This document shows, piece by piece, positions 1 through 9,686 of a stretch of DNA of 64,000 bases; the stretch's first letter is position 1; each line of letters opens with the position of its first letter. Source of the stretch: Microbacterium oxydans (GTDB lineage: Bacteria; Actinomycetota; Actinomycetes; Actinomycetales; Microbacteriaceae); NCBI RefSeq assembly GCF_026559675.1, contig NZ_CP092891.1, positions 806,001-870,000 on the forward strand. The letters are read 5' to 3'. The notes under the pieces were generated by a model, which made no database searches, was not told the DNA's origin, and saw nothing but the letters and a program-made list of their open reading frames with translations. Made by a program: the position numbers and the translations under genes.

Positions 1-9
1 CTCGTCTAG
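1..9 (+). CDS. Last two codons and stop of an upstream gene, possibly sbcD (partial)
   Basis: The codons CTC GTC TAG end directly against the ATG of the next gene. In bacteria sbcD normally lies immediately upstream of sbcC, so this is probably its tail. Only two codons are visible, so this is inference from gene order; no protein feature can be checked. Confidence 0.3.
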   Translation, partial: LV

Positions 10-3003
10 ATGCGTCTCCATCGCCTGGAGGTCGAGGGGTTCGGCCCGTTCCGCTCGCGGCAGATCGTCGACTTCGACGCCTTCGCCGACGACGGCATCT
101 TCCTCATCGCCGGTCGCACCGGTGCCGGCAAGTCGAGCATCCTCGACGCGGTGTGCTTCGGCCTCTACGGCGGGGTGCCGCGTTACGACGGCGGCGAGAA
201 GCGCCTCCGCAGCGACCACTGCGAACCGGACGACCCGTCCGAGGTGGTCGTGGAGTTCAGCACGCCGGCCGGGCGGTTCCGTGTGACCCGTTCGCCCGAG
301 TACCTCCGCCCCGCCAAGCGCGGCGGCGGCATGACGAAGCAGGCGTCCGCCGTGGCGCTCGACGAGTGGACGGATGGCGGGTGGGTCGGTCGCGCCGCGC
401 GGGCCGTCGACGTCGGCAACGAGCTCGACGAGATCCTGCAGCTCAGCCGCGAGCAGTTCCTCCAGGTGATCCTCCTCGCGCAGAACCGGTTCTCGGAGTT
501 CCTGCTCGCGGGGAGCAAGGATCGCCAGGCGCTGCTGCGGCGGCTGTTCGGCACGCAGCGCTTCGAAGACGTGCAGGCGCGGTTCGACGAACGTCGCCGC
601 GCGGCGGAGCAGGCCCTCGGTGCCCGACTCGCGACGGTCCACGCCCGCGTCGAGGAAGCCGAACGTCTCGTGACCGCCGGCGGGCTGTCCGGCGACGCGG
701 AGGGCGACATCGAGCCGCCGGCGGAGGCTCCATCGGCTCCGCTCCCGGTCGACGAAAGACTCGAGGAACTCCGGCGGGCGAAGGCACGCGCCGACTATCG
801 CGCGGAACGCCGTGGCTCGGAACAGGCCGATGCGGAGAAGCGGTCGGCGGCGGCGGACACGCAGCTGTCCGCGACGCGTGAGGAGCAGCGCGCCCAGCAC
901 GAACGCGACCGCGCCCGCGCCGCGCTCGAGCGGCTCGACGCGGAGACCCCGCTGATCGATGCGGCGAGAGCCGAGCTCGCGGCTGCTCGGGCGGCCGAGG
1001 CCCTGCGGTCGACGATCGCCGCCGCCACACGTGCTCGCACCGCGCTCGCCGACGCATCCGCGGACGAGCAGCGGGCGCGCGAGGGCTGGGAGGCCCGGGG
1101 GATCCCGGTCGACGGCGACCTCGAGACCTGGGCGGCCGAGCGCACCAGGGAGAGCGGTTCCTGGGAGCGGGCGCGCGAGCTCGAGGAGCAGGCGCCGGCG
1201 CTCGATGTCGCTCTGCAGTCCGCGGAACAGGCGGTCGTGGCCGCGACCGCGCGCGTCGACGCCGGAGAGGCGGAGCGGTCGTCGCTCCCTGCCGCGGCGG
1301 CCGACCTGACGGCGGAGCGCGACGAGACACGGCGCATCGCGGACCGTGCGGACGACCTCCGGGCGGCTGCAGATGCGGCAGCGGCCCGGCACGCGGCGGC
1401 ACGCGAGGAAGAGCGGCTGCGCGTCGCCCAGGCGGCCGCCGACCGCGATCTCACCGAGGCCACCGCCGCCCACGCCGCCGCGCAGACGGCGCTCGCCCAG
1501 CTGCGGCAGCGGCGGACCGACGGCATGGCCGGCGAACTGGCCTCGACCCTGCGCCCGGAGCACCCGTGCCCCGTCTGCGGTGCTCTCGAGCATCCGAGTC
1601 CCGCCACGCACGTCGATCCGGTCTCCTCGGACGACATCGCCGATGCCGAAGCCGTCCGCGACGCCGCGGCACAGCGGGAGCGTGAACTCGCCACGGTGTC
1701 CGCGAACCTGCTCGCGGAACTCGCGGCAGCCACCGCCCGCGCGGACGGACGGAGCGTCGAACGGGCCGAGCAGGAGCTCGCCGAGAGCACTGCAGCGCGC
1801 GCAGGCAGTCTCGCTGCGGCGGAACAGCTGAAGACCCTCGACGCACGGCTGGGCGAACTCGCCGCCCGCGTCGAACGGCTGGAGACGCAGAAGGCGGATG
1901 ACGCTGCGGCCCTCGCGGAGGCGCGGGAGCAGCACGCCCTGATGCGGCAGCGGAGCACGGAGGCACGCGAGCTGATCGCCGAGGCCCGCGGCGGCTTCGA
2001 CACCGTCGCCGCCCGCCTCGCCGATACGGCCGAGAAGATCGCCGCGGCGCGCACCCTCGCCGAGGCGATCGCGGAGCGCACCCGTCGCGCGCAGGTTCTC
2101 GCCGCGGCGGAGGCCGAGCAGGACGCGGCGCTCGCCGACTCCGCGTTCGACGACGCGTCGGCCGCCGAGGAGGCGCTGCGTTCGAGCGCAGCGCAGGACG
2201 CGCTCGACGCGCGGATCGTCCAGCACGCGGGGCAGCGGGAGAAAGAACGCGCCATCCTGTTCGACCTCGAGCTGCGCACGCTTCCCGAGGAGCCGATCGA
2301 CCTCGCCCCGGTGGAGGAAGCAGCGGCCGCCGCCCGCGCGGTCTGGACGGCCGCTGTCGACGAGGCCGCCCGCGCCGCGAGCGTCGCCGAGCGGCTCGGC
2401 GATCTGATCGAATCGGCCGCGACGGAGCATGCACGAACCGCCGCCGAGGCCACGGAGTTCGAGGTGCTGCAGAACCTCGCCGACACGATCGCCGGGCGCG
2501 GTGCGAACACCCGGAAGATGACGCTGGAGACCTTCGTCCTCGCCGCCGAGCTCGAGGAGATCGTCGAGGCGGCGAACCGCCGGCTGCACGACATGTCGAC
2601 GGGGCGCTACCAGCTGCAGCACTCCGACGCCCTCGCCGCCCGCGGTGCGGCCTCCGGCCTCGGCATCGTGGTCTCCGACGCCTTCACCGGGCAGACCCGC
2701 CCGCCGCAGTCACTGTCGGGCGGTGAGACCTTCCTCACGTCGCTCGCCCTCGCGCTCGGCCTCGCCGAGGTCGTGACGGCGCGAGCCGGGGGCATCCGCC
2801 TCGACACGCTCTTCATCGACGAGGGGTTCGGCTCTCTCGACGGCGACACGCTCGACGTCGCGATGCGCACACTCGACGAGCTGCGGCAGGGCGGCCGGAC
2901 GGTCGGGGTGATCAGCCACGTCGAGGCCATGCAGGAGCAGATCCCCGCTCAGCTCACGGTGCGCGCGCTGCCCAACGGGCCGAGTCTGATCGAGGCCCGC
3001 TGA
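10..3003 (+). CDS. sbcC: SbcC-type DNA repair exonuclease ATPase subunit (SMC/Rad50 family)
   Basis: ATPase subunit of the SbcCD (Mre11-Rad50-like) nuclease, which processes hairpins and broken DNA ends. The 997-residue protein has the full Rad50 plan. The Walker A motif GRTGAGKS is at residues 35-42 and is followed by long Ala/Glu/Arg-rich coiled coil. A zinc-hook CPVC lies at residues 520-523, near the middle, followed by a returning coiled coil. The C-terminal lobe has the ABC signature LSGGE near residue 902 and Walker B LFIDEGFGSLD near residue 937. The ATG abuts a TAG stop, indicating translational coupling to an upstream gene, probably sbcD. Length and order of motifs are typical for the family. 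Confidence 0.95.
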   Translation: MRLHRLEVEGFGPFRSRQIVDFDAFADDGIFLIAGRTGAGKSSILDAVCFGLYGGVPRYDGGEKRLRSDHCEPDDPSEVVVEFSTPAGRFRVTRSPEYLRPAKRGGGMTKQASAVALDEWTDGGWVGRAARAVDVGNELDEILQLSREQFLQVILLAQNRFSEFLLAGSKDRQALLRRLFGTQRFEDVQARFDERRRAAEQALGARLATVHARVEEAERLVTAGGLSGDAEGDIEPPAEAPSAPLPVDERLEELRRAKARADYRAERRGSEQADAEKRSAAADTQLSATREEQRAQHERDRARAALERLDAETPLIDAARAELAAARAAEALRSTIAAATRARTALADASADEQRAREGWEARGIPVDGDLETWAAERTRESGSWERARELEEQAPALDVALQSAEQAVVAATARVDAGEAERSSLPAAAADLTAERDETRRIADRADDLRAAADAAAARHAAAREEERLRVAQAAADRDLTEATAAHAAAQTALAQLRQRRTDGMAGELASTLRPEHPCPVCGALEHPSPATHVDPVSSDDIADAEAVRDAAAQRERELATVSANLLAELAAATARADGRSVERAEQELAESTAARAGSLAAAEQLKTLDARLGELAARVERLETQKADDAAALAEAREQHALMRQRSTEARELIAEARGGFDTVAARLADTAEKIAAARTLAEAIAERTRRAQVLAAAEAEQDAALADSAFDDASAAEEALRSSAAQDALDARIVQHAGQREKERAILFDLELRTLPEEPIDLAPVEEAAAAARAVWTAAVDEAARAASVAERLGDLIESAATEHARTAAEATEFEVLQNLADTIAGRGANTRKMTLETFVLAAELEEIVEAANRRLHDMSTGRYQLQHSDALAARGAASGLGIVVSDAFTGQTRPPQSLSGGETFLTSLALALGLAEVVTARAGGIRLDTLFIDEGFGSLDGDTLDVAMRTLDELRQGGRTVGVISHVEAMQEQIPAQLTVRALPNGPSLIEAR

Positions 3004-3033
3004 CGCGCGGAGCACAGCGCCGAGCGCCGCTGC

Positions 3034-3591
3034 TCAGACCCCGTACTCGTCGCGGATGAAGTCCCGCAGCTGCACGCTGCAGCGGGCGACGGCCTCGCGC
3101 CAGTCCGTGAGCGCGCCGTCCTCCGCCTGATCGGACACGGCCCGGAACACACGGATCGGCACACCGAACTGCTCGGCGACCCAGATGTAGGCGTAGGTCT
3201 CCATGTCGACCAGCGCGGCACCGGAGGGACGGATCACGGCGGTGACCTCGGCGTCCTCCACGAAGTGGTCGCCGGTCGCGATCAGCACGCCCTCGCGCCC
3301 GGTCGAGACCCGCGCCGGCAGCGAGACGTGCTGGCCGGCGACGCCGTCGAGGTCGGTGACGTCGTGCTGGAAAGCGGTGCCGACCTCGTGGACCGTGGCC
3401 TCGAGCTCGGGGTCGATCGCCCCGGCGGTGCCGACCACCACGATCTCGTCGTAGACCTTGGCGTCGAGCGCACGGGTGAGGGCGAACGTCGCCTGCAGCT
3501 TGCCCGGACCGCTCACGAGACGGTCGAAGCCCTCGAGCTCCTGGGGGAAGGCGGACAGTTCGGAGGCGAGAGCAGCGAGGAGGAGTTTCAC
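3034..3591 (-). CDS. 5'-methylthioadenosine/S-adenosylhomocysteine nucleosidase-like protein
   Basis: A 185-residue member of the purine nucleoside phosphorylase/nucleosidase superfamily (PNP_UDP_1 fold). Such enzymes cleave the N-glycosidic bond of methylthioadenosine, S-adenosylhomocysteine or related nucleosides. Visible family features are the N-terminal beta-strand MKLLLAALASEL, the VVVGTAGAID segment, ATGDHFV, and VDMETYA, which corresponds to the MExE-type ribose-binding motif of MTA/SAH nucleosidases. It is shorter than E. coli Pfs (about 230 residues), so the exact substrate is uncertain. The start is a GTG at 3589-3591. The gene converges with sbcC and is divergent from nadE. Confidence 0.8.
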   Translation of the reverse strand: MKLLLAALASELSAFPQELEGFDRLVSGPGKLQATFALTRALDAKVYDEIVVVGTAGAIDPELEATVHEVGTAFQHDVTDLDGVAGQHVSLPARVSTGREGVLIATGDHFVEDAEVTAVIRPSGAALVDMETYAYIWVAEQFGVPIRVFRAVSDQAEDGALTDWREAVARCSVQLRDFIRDEYGV

Positions 3592-3697
3592 TGCCCCATT
3601 CTCTCAGGTCCGACCTGACAGGATCGCACGCGCCGCGGCGTCACCCGCCCGTAACACGGAGGGGCGATACTGATTCGAGGACAAGACGGAGGATGAC

Positions 3698-4516
3698 ATG
3701 TCGTTGCAGCAGCAGATCTCTGAGGACCTCGGCGTCAATCCCGAGGTCGAACCCGAGGCCGAGGTCGAGCGCCGGGTCGGGTTCCTCGCCGACTACCTGC
3801 GCGCGACCGGCGCGAAGGGTTTCGTGCTCGGCATCTCCGGCGGACAGGACTCGACCCTCGCCGGACGTCTGGCGCAGCTCGCAGTCGAGCGGGTCCGCGC
3901 CGAGGGTGGCGAGGCGAAGTTCCTCGCTGTGCGGCTGCCCTACCGCGTGCAGCACGATGCCGCGGACGCCGAGGCGGCGCTGGAGTTCATCGCCCCGGAT
4001 GCGTCGGTCGAGGTCAACATCCAGAACGGCGTCGACGGGGTCGAAGAGGACATCGAGTTCGCGGTCACGAGCGACATCAGCGACTTCAACCGAGGCAACA
4101 TCAAGGCCCGCGTGCGCATGGTCACGCAGTACGCCCTGGCCGGCCACGACGGACTCCTCGTGATCGGCACCGATCACGCCGCCGAGGCGGTGACCGGCTT
4201 CTACACGAAGTTCGGCGACGGCGCGGCCGACATCCTCCCGCTGTCCGGGCTCAGCAAGCGGCAGGGCCGTGCGCTGCTGAAATTCCTCGACGCTCCGGAT
4301 CGATTGGCGTTCAAGGTGCCGACGGCCGACCTCCTGGACGGCCAGCCCGGCCGCGCCGACGAGGACGAGCTGGGCCTCACCTACGAGCAGATCGACGACT
4401 TCCTCGAGGGGCGGCCCGTCGACCCCGAGGTGGCCGGGCGCATCGAGGCGCGCTACCTCGCGACGCAGCACAAGCGGCACCTCCCGGTGACCCCCGACGA
4501 CTCCTGGTGGCGCTGA
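3698..4516 (+). CDS. nadE: Ammonia-dependent NAD+ synthetase
   Basis: Catalyses the last step of NAD biosynthesis: ATP-dependent amidation of nicotinic acid adenine dinucleotide with ammonia. The 272-residue length matches the short, ammonia-dependent class with no glutaminase domain. The PP-loop SGGQDS that binds ATP pyrophosphate is at residues 47-52. [23 protein letters not shown] and [19 protein letters not shown] are conserved segments of this enzyme. The ATG at 3698 follows GGAGG (GACGGAGGATGAC) at suitable spacing. It stands alone between the divergent nucleosidase gene and the downstream helicase gene. Confidence 0.95.
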   Translation: MSLQQQISEDLGVNPEVEPEAEVERRVGFLADYLRATGAKGFVLGISGGQDSTLAGRLAQLAVERVRAEGGEAKFLAVRLPYRVQHDAADAEAALEFIAPDASVEVNIQNGVDGVEEDIEFAVTSDISDFNRGNIKARVRMVTQYALAGHDGLLVIGTDHAAEAVTGFYTKFGDGAADILPLSGLSKRQGRALLKFLDAPDRLAFKVPTADLLDGQPGRADEDELGLTYEQIDDFLEGRPVDPEVAGRIEARYLATQHKRHLPVTPDDSWWR

Positions 4517-4599
4517 CCCCACGGCCCCTGAGGAGCGTCGCTTTCGCCCGTGTCGGATGCCGCGGATAGTGTCGAAGCATCCGACAGAACGGGAGCATC

Positions 4600-7500
4600 G
4601 TGCGGATCGACACTCAGGCGCAGCGCGTCATCTGGAGCGCGAGCGACCTCAAGGCGGCCGCCGAGTGCGAGTTCGCGTGGTGTCGGGCGATCGACGCGAA
4701 GCTGGGGCGCGTCCCCGCGGTCGAGGAACCGGAGGACGCGACCCTCAAGCGCGCCGCCGAGCTCGGCGATGTGCACGAGCAGAACGTGCTCGCCCGCTAC
4801 ATCCACGACCTCGGCGACGCGGAGGTGCATCGCATCGAGAAGGTCTCCTCGGTCGACGCCGAGGCCCTTGCCGCAGCCGTCGACGAGACCGTGGCGGCAC
4901 TGCGCTCCGACGCGCTCGTGGTCTTCCAGGCGGCGTTCGCGACCGAGGAGTTCGTCGGCTTCGCCGACTTCCTGCGCAAGGACGACGACGGGCGCTGGCG
5001 GGTGCAGGACTCGAAGCTCGCGCGCAAGGCTCGTGTGACCGCGCTCATGCAGCTCGCGGCATATGTCGATCAGCTCGACCGGCTCGGCATCCCGCGCTCC
5101 GACGAGGTCGACCTGATCCTGGGCGACGGCACGCTCAGCACGCACGCCGTGGACGACCTCCTGCCGCTCTTCCAGGTGCGGAGAGCGCGACTGCGCGCGC
5201 TCATCGCCGACCGGCGCATCGCCGAGGGGTCGACCGGCGCGCCGCTCGCCTGGGGCGATGATCGGGGCGACCTGCAGGTCGTGGCCTGCGGTCGCTGCGC
5301 GACATGCGAGGAGCAGGTGCTGGCGCACCGCGACCTGCTGATGGTCGCGAGGATGCGCCCCGTGCAGCGTGCGCGTCTGCGTGCTTCGGGCATCGAGACG
5401 ATCGATGCGCTGGCTGCGGCCTCCGAGGCGCCGGAGGGGATGAACACCGACACCTTCGAGAACCTGCGTGCCCAGGCGCGGCTGCAGCTCCGTGCCGATG
5501 CGGAGGGCGCGCCGACCTACGACGTGCACTACGCCCAGGCGATCCACACGCTCCCGCTCCCCAGCCACGGCGACATCTTCTTCGACTTCGAGGGCGACCC
5601 GCTCTACACCGAGCCCGCCGCCGACGGCGAGGCGCACTGGGGGATCGACTACCTCTTCGGATGGGTCGACAACGCCGACCAGTACTCGGAGCTGTGGGCA
5701 CACACCTTCGCCGACGAGAAGCGGGCGCTGGAGACCTTCCTCGACTTCGTGAACCTGCGCAGAGCCGCGCACCCCGGCATGCACATCTACCACTACGCGC
5801 CGTATGAGACGTCGCACCTCGTGGCGATGGCGGCGCGGTACGGCGTGCGCGAAGGCGAGGTCGACCGGCTGCTGCGGGAAGGCGTGTTCGTCGACCTGTA
5901 CCCGCTGGTCCTGCGGACGGTGCGCGTCGGGTCGCGCTCGTATTCGATCAAGAAGCTCGAGCCGCTCTACATGGGCGACGACGTCCGCACCAGCGACGTG
6001 CAGAAGGGCGATGACTCGATCGTGCAGTACGTCGCCGCCCGCGAGCTCGCGGCGGCGGGGGAGCAGGCCGAGGCCGACGCCGTCCTGGCCGACCTCGCCG
6101 ACTACAACCGCTACGACTGCGTGTCGACGCGGCGGCTGCGCAACTGGCTCATCGACATCGCCCGGCAGAAGGGCGTGACCCCCGCGCCGCCCGACGACGC
6201 CGACGAGGTCATCTACGAGCCGTCGCCGCGGTCGGTCGCGTTGCTCGCCGACGCCGAGCGTGCCGTCGAGTCCGGCGGCGACGGGCTCGTGCACCGGATC
6301 GCCGCCGCCGCCATCGACTACTTCCCTCGCGAGGCGAAGAGCTTCTGGGTGTCGCACTTCCAGCGGCTGCGCGAGCCGGTGACGATGTGGGACGGCACGC
6401 GCGACGTCGTGCGGGTCGATCGTCCGTCCTCGGTCGTGCGCCGCGACTGGAGCGTCGGGGAGGGGCGCCGGGTCATGTCCCGCGACGTCGAGATCCGCGG
6501 CGAGGTGTCCCCGGGGACGACGCTCGGCGTCGGCGCGCAGCCGTTCGCGCTCTACGAGGTGCCGGCACCGTTCGACACCGAGGTGCCGTCGAGGGCGGTC
6601 CATGTGCCCCACACGGTCACCGTGGCCGAGGTCCTCGACGACGGCTACCTCGTCACCGAGTCGGCCGTGCAGGGGCAGACGTGGGATGAGCTCCCGCTCG
6701 CCCTCACCCCGGCCGCGCCCCCGCGCGTGGTCTCGCTGCAGGGCGCCATCGACGAATGGGCCGACGCCGTCCACGCGGCGGCCCCCGGCTTCCCGGAAGA
6801 CGCGGCGACCGACATCCTCCGCCGCATCCCCCCGCGCACGGTGTCGGGGAGCGCGCTGCCCGCCTCCGGCGACGACACCATCGACGCGATCGTGCGCGGC
6901 ATCCTCGACCTCGACCGCAGCTACCTCGCGGTGCAGGGCCCTCCGGGAACCGGCAAGACCTACACGGGGTCGCGGGTGATCGCGCGCCTGGTGAACGAGC
7001 ACGGGTTCAAGGTCGGTGTCGTCGCGCAGTCGCACGCGATCATCGAGACGCTCCTGGCGCGGGTCGTCGCCGACGGGGTCGCACCGTCGCAGGTGGCGAA
7101 GGCCCCGAAGGATCCTCACGCGGACCCGCCCTACACGGTGATCCCGAAGAGCGGCATGGCGTCCTTCCTCGGCGAGCACGCGGGCGAGGGGGCGGTGGTC
7201 GGCGGCACGGCCTGGGACTTCAGCAACACCCAGCGCGTCGAACGCGCCGGACTCGACCTCCTCGTGATCGACGAGGCCGGGCAGTTCTCGCTCGCCTCGA
7301 CCATCGCCGTCGCGGCCGGTGCGAAGCGGCTCCTTCTCCTCGGCGATCCGCAGCAGCTTCCGCAGGTGAGTCAGGGCGCCCATCCCGAGCCGGTGGACAC
7401 CTCGGCTCTCGGCTGGGTGATGGACGGCGATCCCGTCGTGCGGCCCGAGTACGGGTATTTCCTGGCGCGGTCGTGGCGGATGCACCCGTCCGTGGCCGCC

Positions 7501-8070
7501 CCGGTGTCGAAACTCGCCTACGCCGGACAGCTCGCGTCAGCACCCGGCACCGAGCTCCGATCGCTGGAGGGCATCGATCCCGGCCTGCATGTCGTGCCGC
7601 TCCGCCATCGCGGCAACGCCACCCAGTCGCCGGAGGAGGCGGCCGAGGTCGTGCGTCTCGTCCGCGATCTGCTCGGACGCACCTTCACCGACAACGATCC
7701 GGCCGCCTCGTCCCGTCCGCTCGGACAGGCCGACATCATCGTGGTGGCGCCCTACAACGCGCAGCGGCAGCTGATCCTCGACGCGCTCTCAGACGCCGGC
7801 TTCCCGGATGTCCCCGTCGGAACGGTCGACAACTTCCAGGGCAAGGAGGCCGTCGTCTCGATCACCTCACTCGCCGCATCCAGCGGGCGGGACGCGCCGC
7901 GTGGTCCGGAGTTCCTGCTGCTGCAGAATCGTCTGAACGTGGCGATATCGCGCGCGCAGGTCGTGGCGTATCTGATCCACTCGCCGGCGCTGCTCGACGA
8001 TCTGCCGTACACGCCGGAGGGCGTCGCCCGGCTCAGCGCGTTCGCCCGCCTCGTGGGGGCGGCGGACTGA
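4600..8070 (+). CDS. TM0106-type RecB-like nuclease fused to a superfamily 1 helicase
   Basis: An 1156-residue protein with a RecB/Cas4-like front half and an SF1 helicase rear half. Cysteines C23 and C28 near the N terminus and C230, C233, C236 (CGRCATC) resemble the cysteine clusters of Fe-S RecB-family nucleases. VQDSKLAR near residue 140 fits the RecB nuclease core. IFFDFEG at 326-332 supplies a DxE motif like the RNase H-like domain of YprB proteins. The helicase has Walker A GPPGTGKT (780-787), DEAG (891-894), LLLGDPQQLPQVS, NFQGKE (1078-1083) and LNVAISRAQ near the end. A role in DNA end processing or repair is inferred from the domains. The start is GTG, preceded by ACGGGAG. Confidence 0.85.
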   Translation: MRIDTQAQRVIWSASDLKAAAECEFAWCRAIDAKLGRVPAVEEPEDATLKRAAELGDVHEQNVLARYIHDLGDAEVHRIEKVSSVDAEALAAAVDETVAALRSDALVVFQAAFATEEFVGFADFLRKDDDGRWRVQDSKLARKARVTALMQLAAYVDQLDRLGIPRSDEVDLILGDGTLSTHAVDDLLPLFQVRRARLRALIADRRIAEGSTGAPLAWGDDRGDLQVVACGRCATCEEQVLAHRDLLMVARMRPVQRARLRASGIETIDALAAASEAPEGMNTDTFENLRAQARLQLRADAEGAPTYDVHYAQAIHTLPLPSHGDIFFDFEGDPLYTEPAADGEAHWGIDYLFGWVDNADQYSELWAHTFADEKRALETFLDFVNLRRAAHPGMHIYHYAPYETSHLVAMAARYGVREGEVDRLLREGVFVDLYPLVLRTVRVGSRSYSIKKLEPLYMGDDVRTSDVQKGDDSIVQYVAARELAAAGEQAEADAVLADLADYNRYDCVSTRRLRNWLIDIARQKGVTPAPPDDADEVIYEPSPRSVALLADAERAVESGGDGLVHRIAAAAIDYFPREAKSFWVSHFQRLREPVTMWDGTRDVVRVDRPSSVVRRDWSVGEGRRVMSRDVEIRGEVSPGTTLGVGAQPFALYEVPAPFDTEVPSRAVHVPHTVTVAEVLDDGYLVTESAVQGQTWDELPLALTPAAPPRVVSLQGAIDEWADAVHAAAPGFPEDAATDILRRIPPRTVSGSALPASGDDTIDAIVRGILDLDRSYLAVQGPPGTGKTYTGSRVIARLVNEHGFKVGVVAQSHAIIETLLARVVADGVAPSQVAKAPKDPHADPPYTVIPKSGMASFLGEHAGEGAVVGGTAWDFSNTQRVERAGLDLLVIDEAGQFSLASTIAVAAGAKRLLLLGDPQQLPQVSQGAHPEPVDTSALGWVMDGDPVVRPEYGYFLARSWRMHPSVAAPVSKLAYAGQLASAPGTELRSLEGIDPGLHVVPLRHRGNATQSPEEAAEVVRLVRDLLGRTFTDNDPAASSRPLGQADIIVVAPYNAQRQLILDALSDAGFPDVPVGTVDNFQGKEAVVSITSLAASSGRDAPRGPEFLLLQNRLNVAISRAQVVAYLIHSPALLDDLPYTPEGVARLSAFARLVGAAD

Positions 8071-8074
8071 CGGG

Positions 8075-8707
8075 TCAGACGGTGCCGTAGAGGCGGTCTC
8101 CGGCGTCACCGAGTCCGGGCACGATGTAGCCCTTCTCGTCGAGGCGCTCGTCGAGGGCGCCGAGCACGAGCGTGACGTCGCGGTCGCCGGCCATCGCCTC
8201 GATCGCCGCGACGCCCTCGGGCGTGCCCAGCAGGCAGATCGCGGTGACGTCCTTCGCCCCGCGGTCGAACAGGAACTGGATCGCCGCGGCGAGCGAGCCG
8301 CCGGTGGCGAGCATCGGGTCGATGGCGAAGCACTGGCGGTCGCTGAGGTCGTCGGGGAGGCGCTCGGCGTAGGTCGTGGGCTCGAAGGTCGTCTCGTCGC
8401 GGACCATGCCGAGGAATCCGACCTCGGCGGTCGGGAGCAGCTTGACGAGGCCCTCGAGCATGCCGAGACCGGCGCGCAGGATCGGCACCACGATCGGGCG
8501 GGGCTCCGAGATCTTCACGCCCATCGTCGTCGTCACGGGCGTCGTGATCTCGACGGGGCTGACCTTCACGTTGCGCGTCGCCTCGTACGCGAGCAGCGTG
8601 ACGAGCTCCTCCGTGAGCTGCCGGAAGACCGGCGACGGCGTGCGCGCGTCGCGCAGCACCGAGAGCTTGTGAGTGATGAGAGGGTGGTCGGCCACGTGAA
8701 CACGCAT
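8075..8707 (-). CDS. upp: Uracil phosphoribosyltransferase
   Basis: Pyrimidine salvage enzyme converting uracil and PRPP to UMP. The protein is 210 residues from the ATG at 8705-8707, beginning [16 protein letters not shown], the standard N terminus of bacterial Upp. Conserved segments include [26 protein letters not shown] and the PRPP-binding [13 protein letters not shown]. The C terminus [13 protein letters not shown] also matches the family. A longer in-frame start 11 codons upstream is possible, but its extra residues do not match the family, so the shorter start is used. It converges with the helicase gene (4 bp gap) and is divergent from tadA. Confidence 0.95.
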   Translation of the reverse strand: MRVHVADHPLITHKLSVLRDARTPSPVFRQLTEELVTLLAYEATRNVKVSPVEITTPVTTTMGVKISEPRPIVVPILRAGLGMLEGLVKLLPTAEVGFLGMVRDETTFEPTTYAERLPDDLSDRQCFAIDPMLATGGSLAAAIQFLFDRGAKDVTAICLLGTPEGVAAIEAMAGDRDVTLVLGALDERLDEKGYIVPGLGDAGDRLYGTV

Positions 8708-8787
8708 GGATACAGGGTAATGCGCCGTGCGGCCCGGCACGACATCGGCGCTCCTGCCGGGTTCGGCGGCTGTCGTAGGCTCGACCC

Positions 8788-9243
8788 ATGACCGCTGCCG
8801 ACGACCTCGCGATGCGGCGTGCGCTCGCGCTCGCGGCGGAGGCGGCGGAGGCGTCGGAGATCCCCGTCGGCGCGGTGGTCCTCGACGCCGACGGGCGCAT
8901 CATCGCCGAGGGTCGGAACACCCGCGAGGCCACGCACGATCCGACCGGTCATGCCGAGATCGAGGCGCTGCGGGCGGCCGCGCAGTCCCGCGGATCCTGG
9001 AACCTCGAGGGCCACACCCTCGTGGTCACCCTCGAACCCTGCATCATGTGCGCGGGGGCGATCCTGCAGGCGCGGATCGGCCGGGTGGTCTTCGGCGCCT
9101 GGGACGACAAGGCGGGAGCGGCCGGGTCGATGTACGACGTGCTACGCGACCGGCGCCTGCCCTATCGCGCCGAGGTCGTCGGCGGCATCGAGGCGGAGGC
9201 GGCGACGTCGCTGCTGCGCGCGTTCTTCGAGCAGCGGCGCTGA
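8788..9243 (+). CDS. tadA: tRNA-specific adenosine-34 deaminase
   Basis: Deaminates the wobble adenosine of tRNA-Arg(ACG) to inosine. The 151-residue protein has the zinc-binding deaminase signature: HAE (in [10 protein letters not shown]) with the catalytic glutamate, and PCIMC (in [11 protein letters not shown]). [13 protein letters not shown] and the C-terminal [10 protein letters not shown] are typical of TadA rather than other cytidine/deoxycytidylate deaminases. It starts with ATG about 80 bp from the divergent upp start. The pairing of upp and tadA is common in actinobacteria. Confidence 0.93.
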   Translation: MTAADDLAMRRALALAAEAAEASEIPVGAVVLDADGRIIAEGRNTREATHDPTGHAEIEALRAAAQSRGSWNLEGHTLVVTLEPCIMCAGAILQARIGRVVFGAWDDKAGAAGSMYDVLRDRRLPYRAEVVGGIEAEAATSLLRAFFEQRR

Positions 9244-9259
9244 GGCCCGGTCGCCGGGA

Positions 9260-9679
9260 TCACCCCTCGACGGTCCACCACGCGACGGCCACGAGGCACG
9301 GGCCGTCATCCGTGTCCTGGTAGAAGACGTCACCGGGGAACTCCGCACCGGCGGCGACCTGCTTCTCCGCGAACGACAGGTTGATGCTCCAGTCCGGGTC
9401 GTGCTCGGTCATCTCCGGCCAGTACTCGGGGACGAAGCGCTCCGGCTCCTCGGCCGAAAGCCCTTCCCAGTCGGTCGGTTCGCGGAGCTCCGGTTCGTAT
9501 CCGGCGCACACGAACGAGTCGGCGTCGCCGGCAGCCGCAGCATCGATGAGTCTCTCGGTCGTCTGGATCACGCCGGCACCGTCCGCGCCCCAGATCACGG
9601 TGTCCAGCGAGCAGCCCGACATCGTGACGACGAGCGCCGCCGCTGCCGTGACACCGAGGAGCCGTCTCGGGGAACCCAC
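9260..9679 (-). CDS. Predicted secreted lipoprotein of unknown function
   Basis: A 139-residue protein with an N-terminal signal (RR, then a hydrophobic stretch AAAALVVTM) ending in lipobox residues MSGC, so it should be lipid-anchored to the outer face of the membrane. The remaining ~115 residues are acidic and include DGPCLVAVAWWTVEG at the C terminus. I recognise no domain. The GTG start lies 7 bp after the stop of the CDF transporter gene on the same strand, so the two are probably co-transcribed, but a role in metal handling would be speculation. Confidence 0.7.
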   Translation of the reverse strand: MGSPRRLLGVTAAAALVVTMSGCSLDTVIWGADGAGVIQTTERLIDAAAAGDADSFVCAGYEPELREPTDWEGLSAEEPERFVPEYWPEMTEHDPDWSINLSFAEKQVAAGAEFPGDVFYQDTDDGPCLVAVAWWTVEG

Positions 9680-9686
9680 GGCTTCC

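Noticed and set aside
4453..7485. A minus-strand open frame of about 1010 codons opposite the nuclease/helicase gene
   Set aside because: It is antisense to a gene with clear helicase motifs; its composition is Arg/His/Asp/Val rich without any recognisable domain, as expected of high-GC shadow frames.
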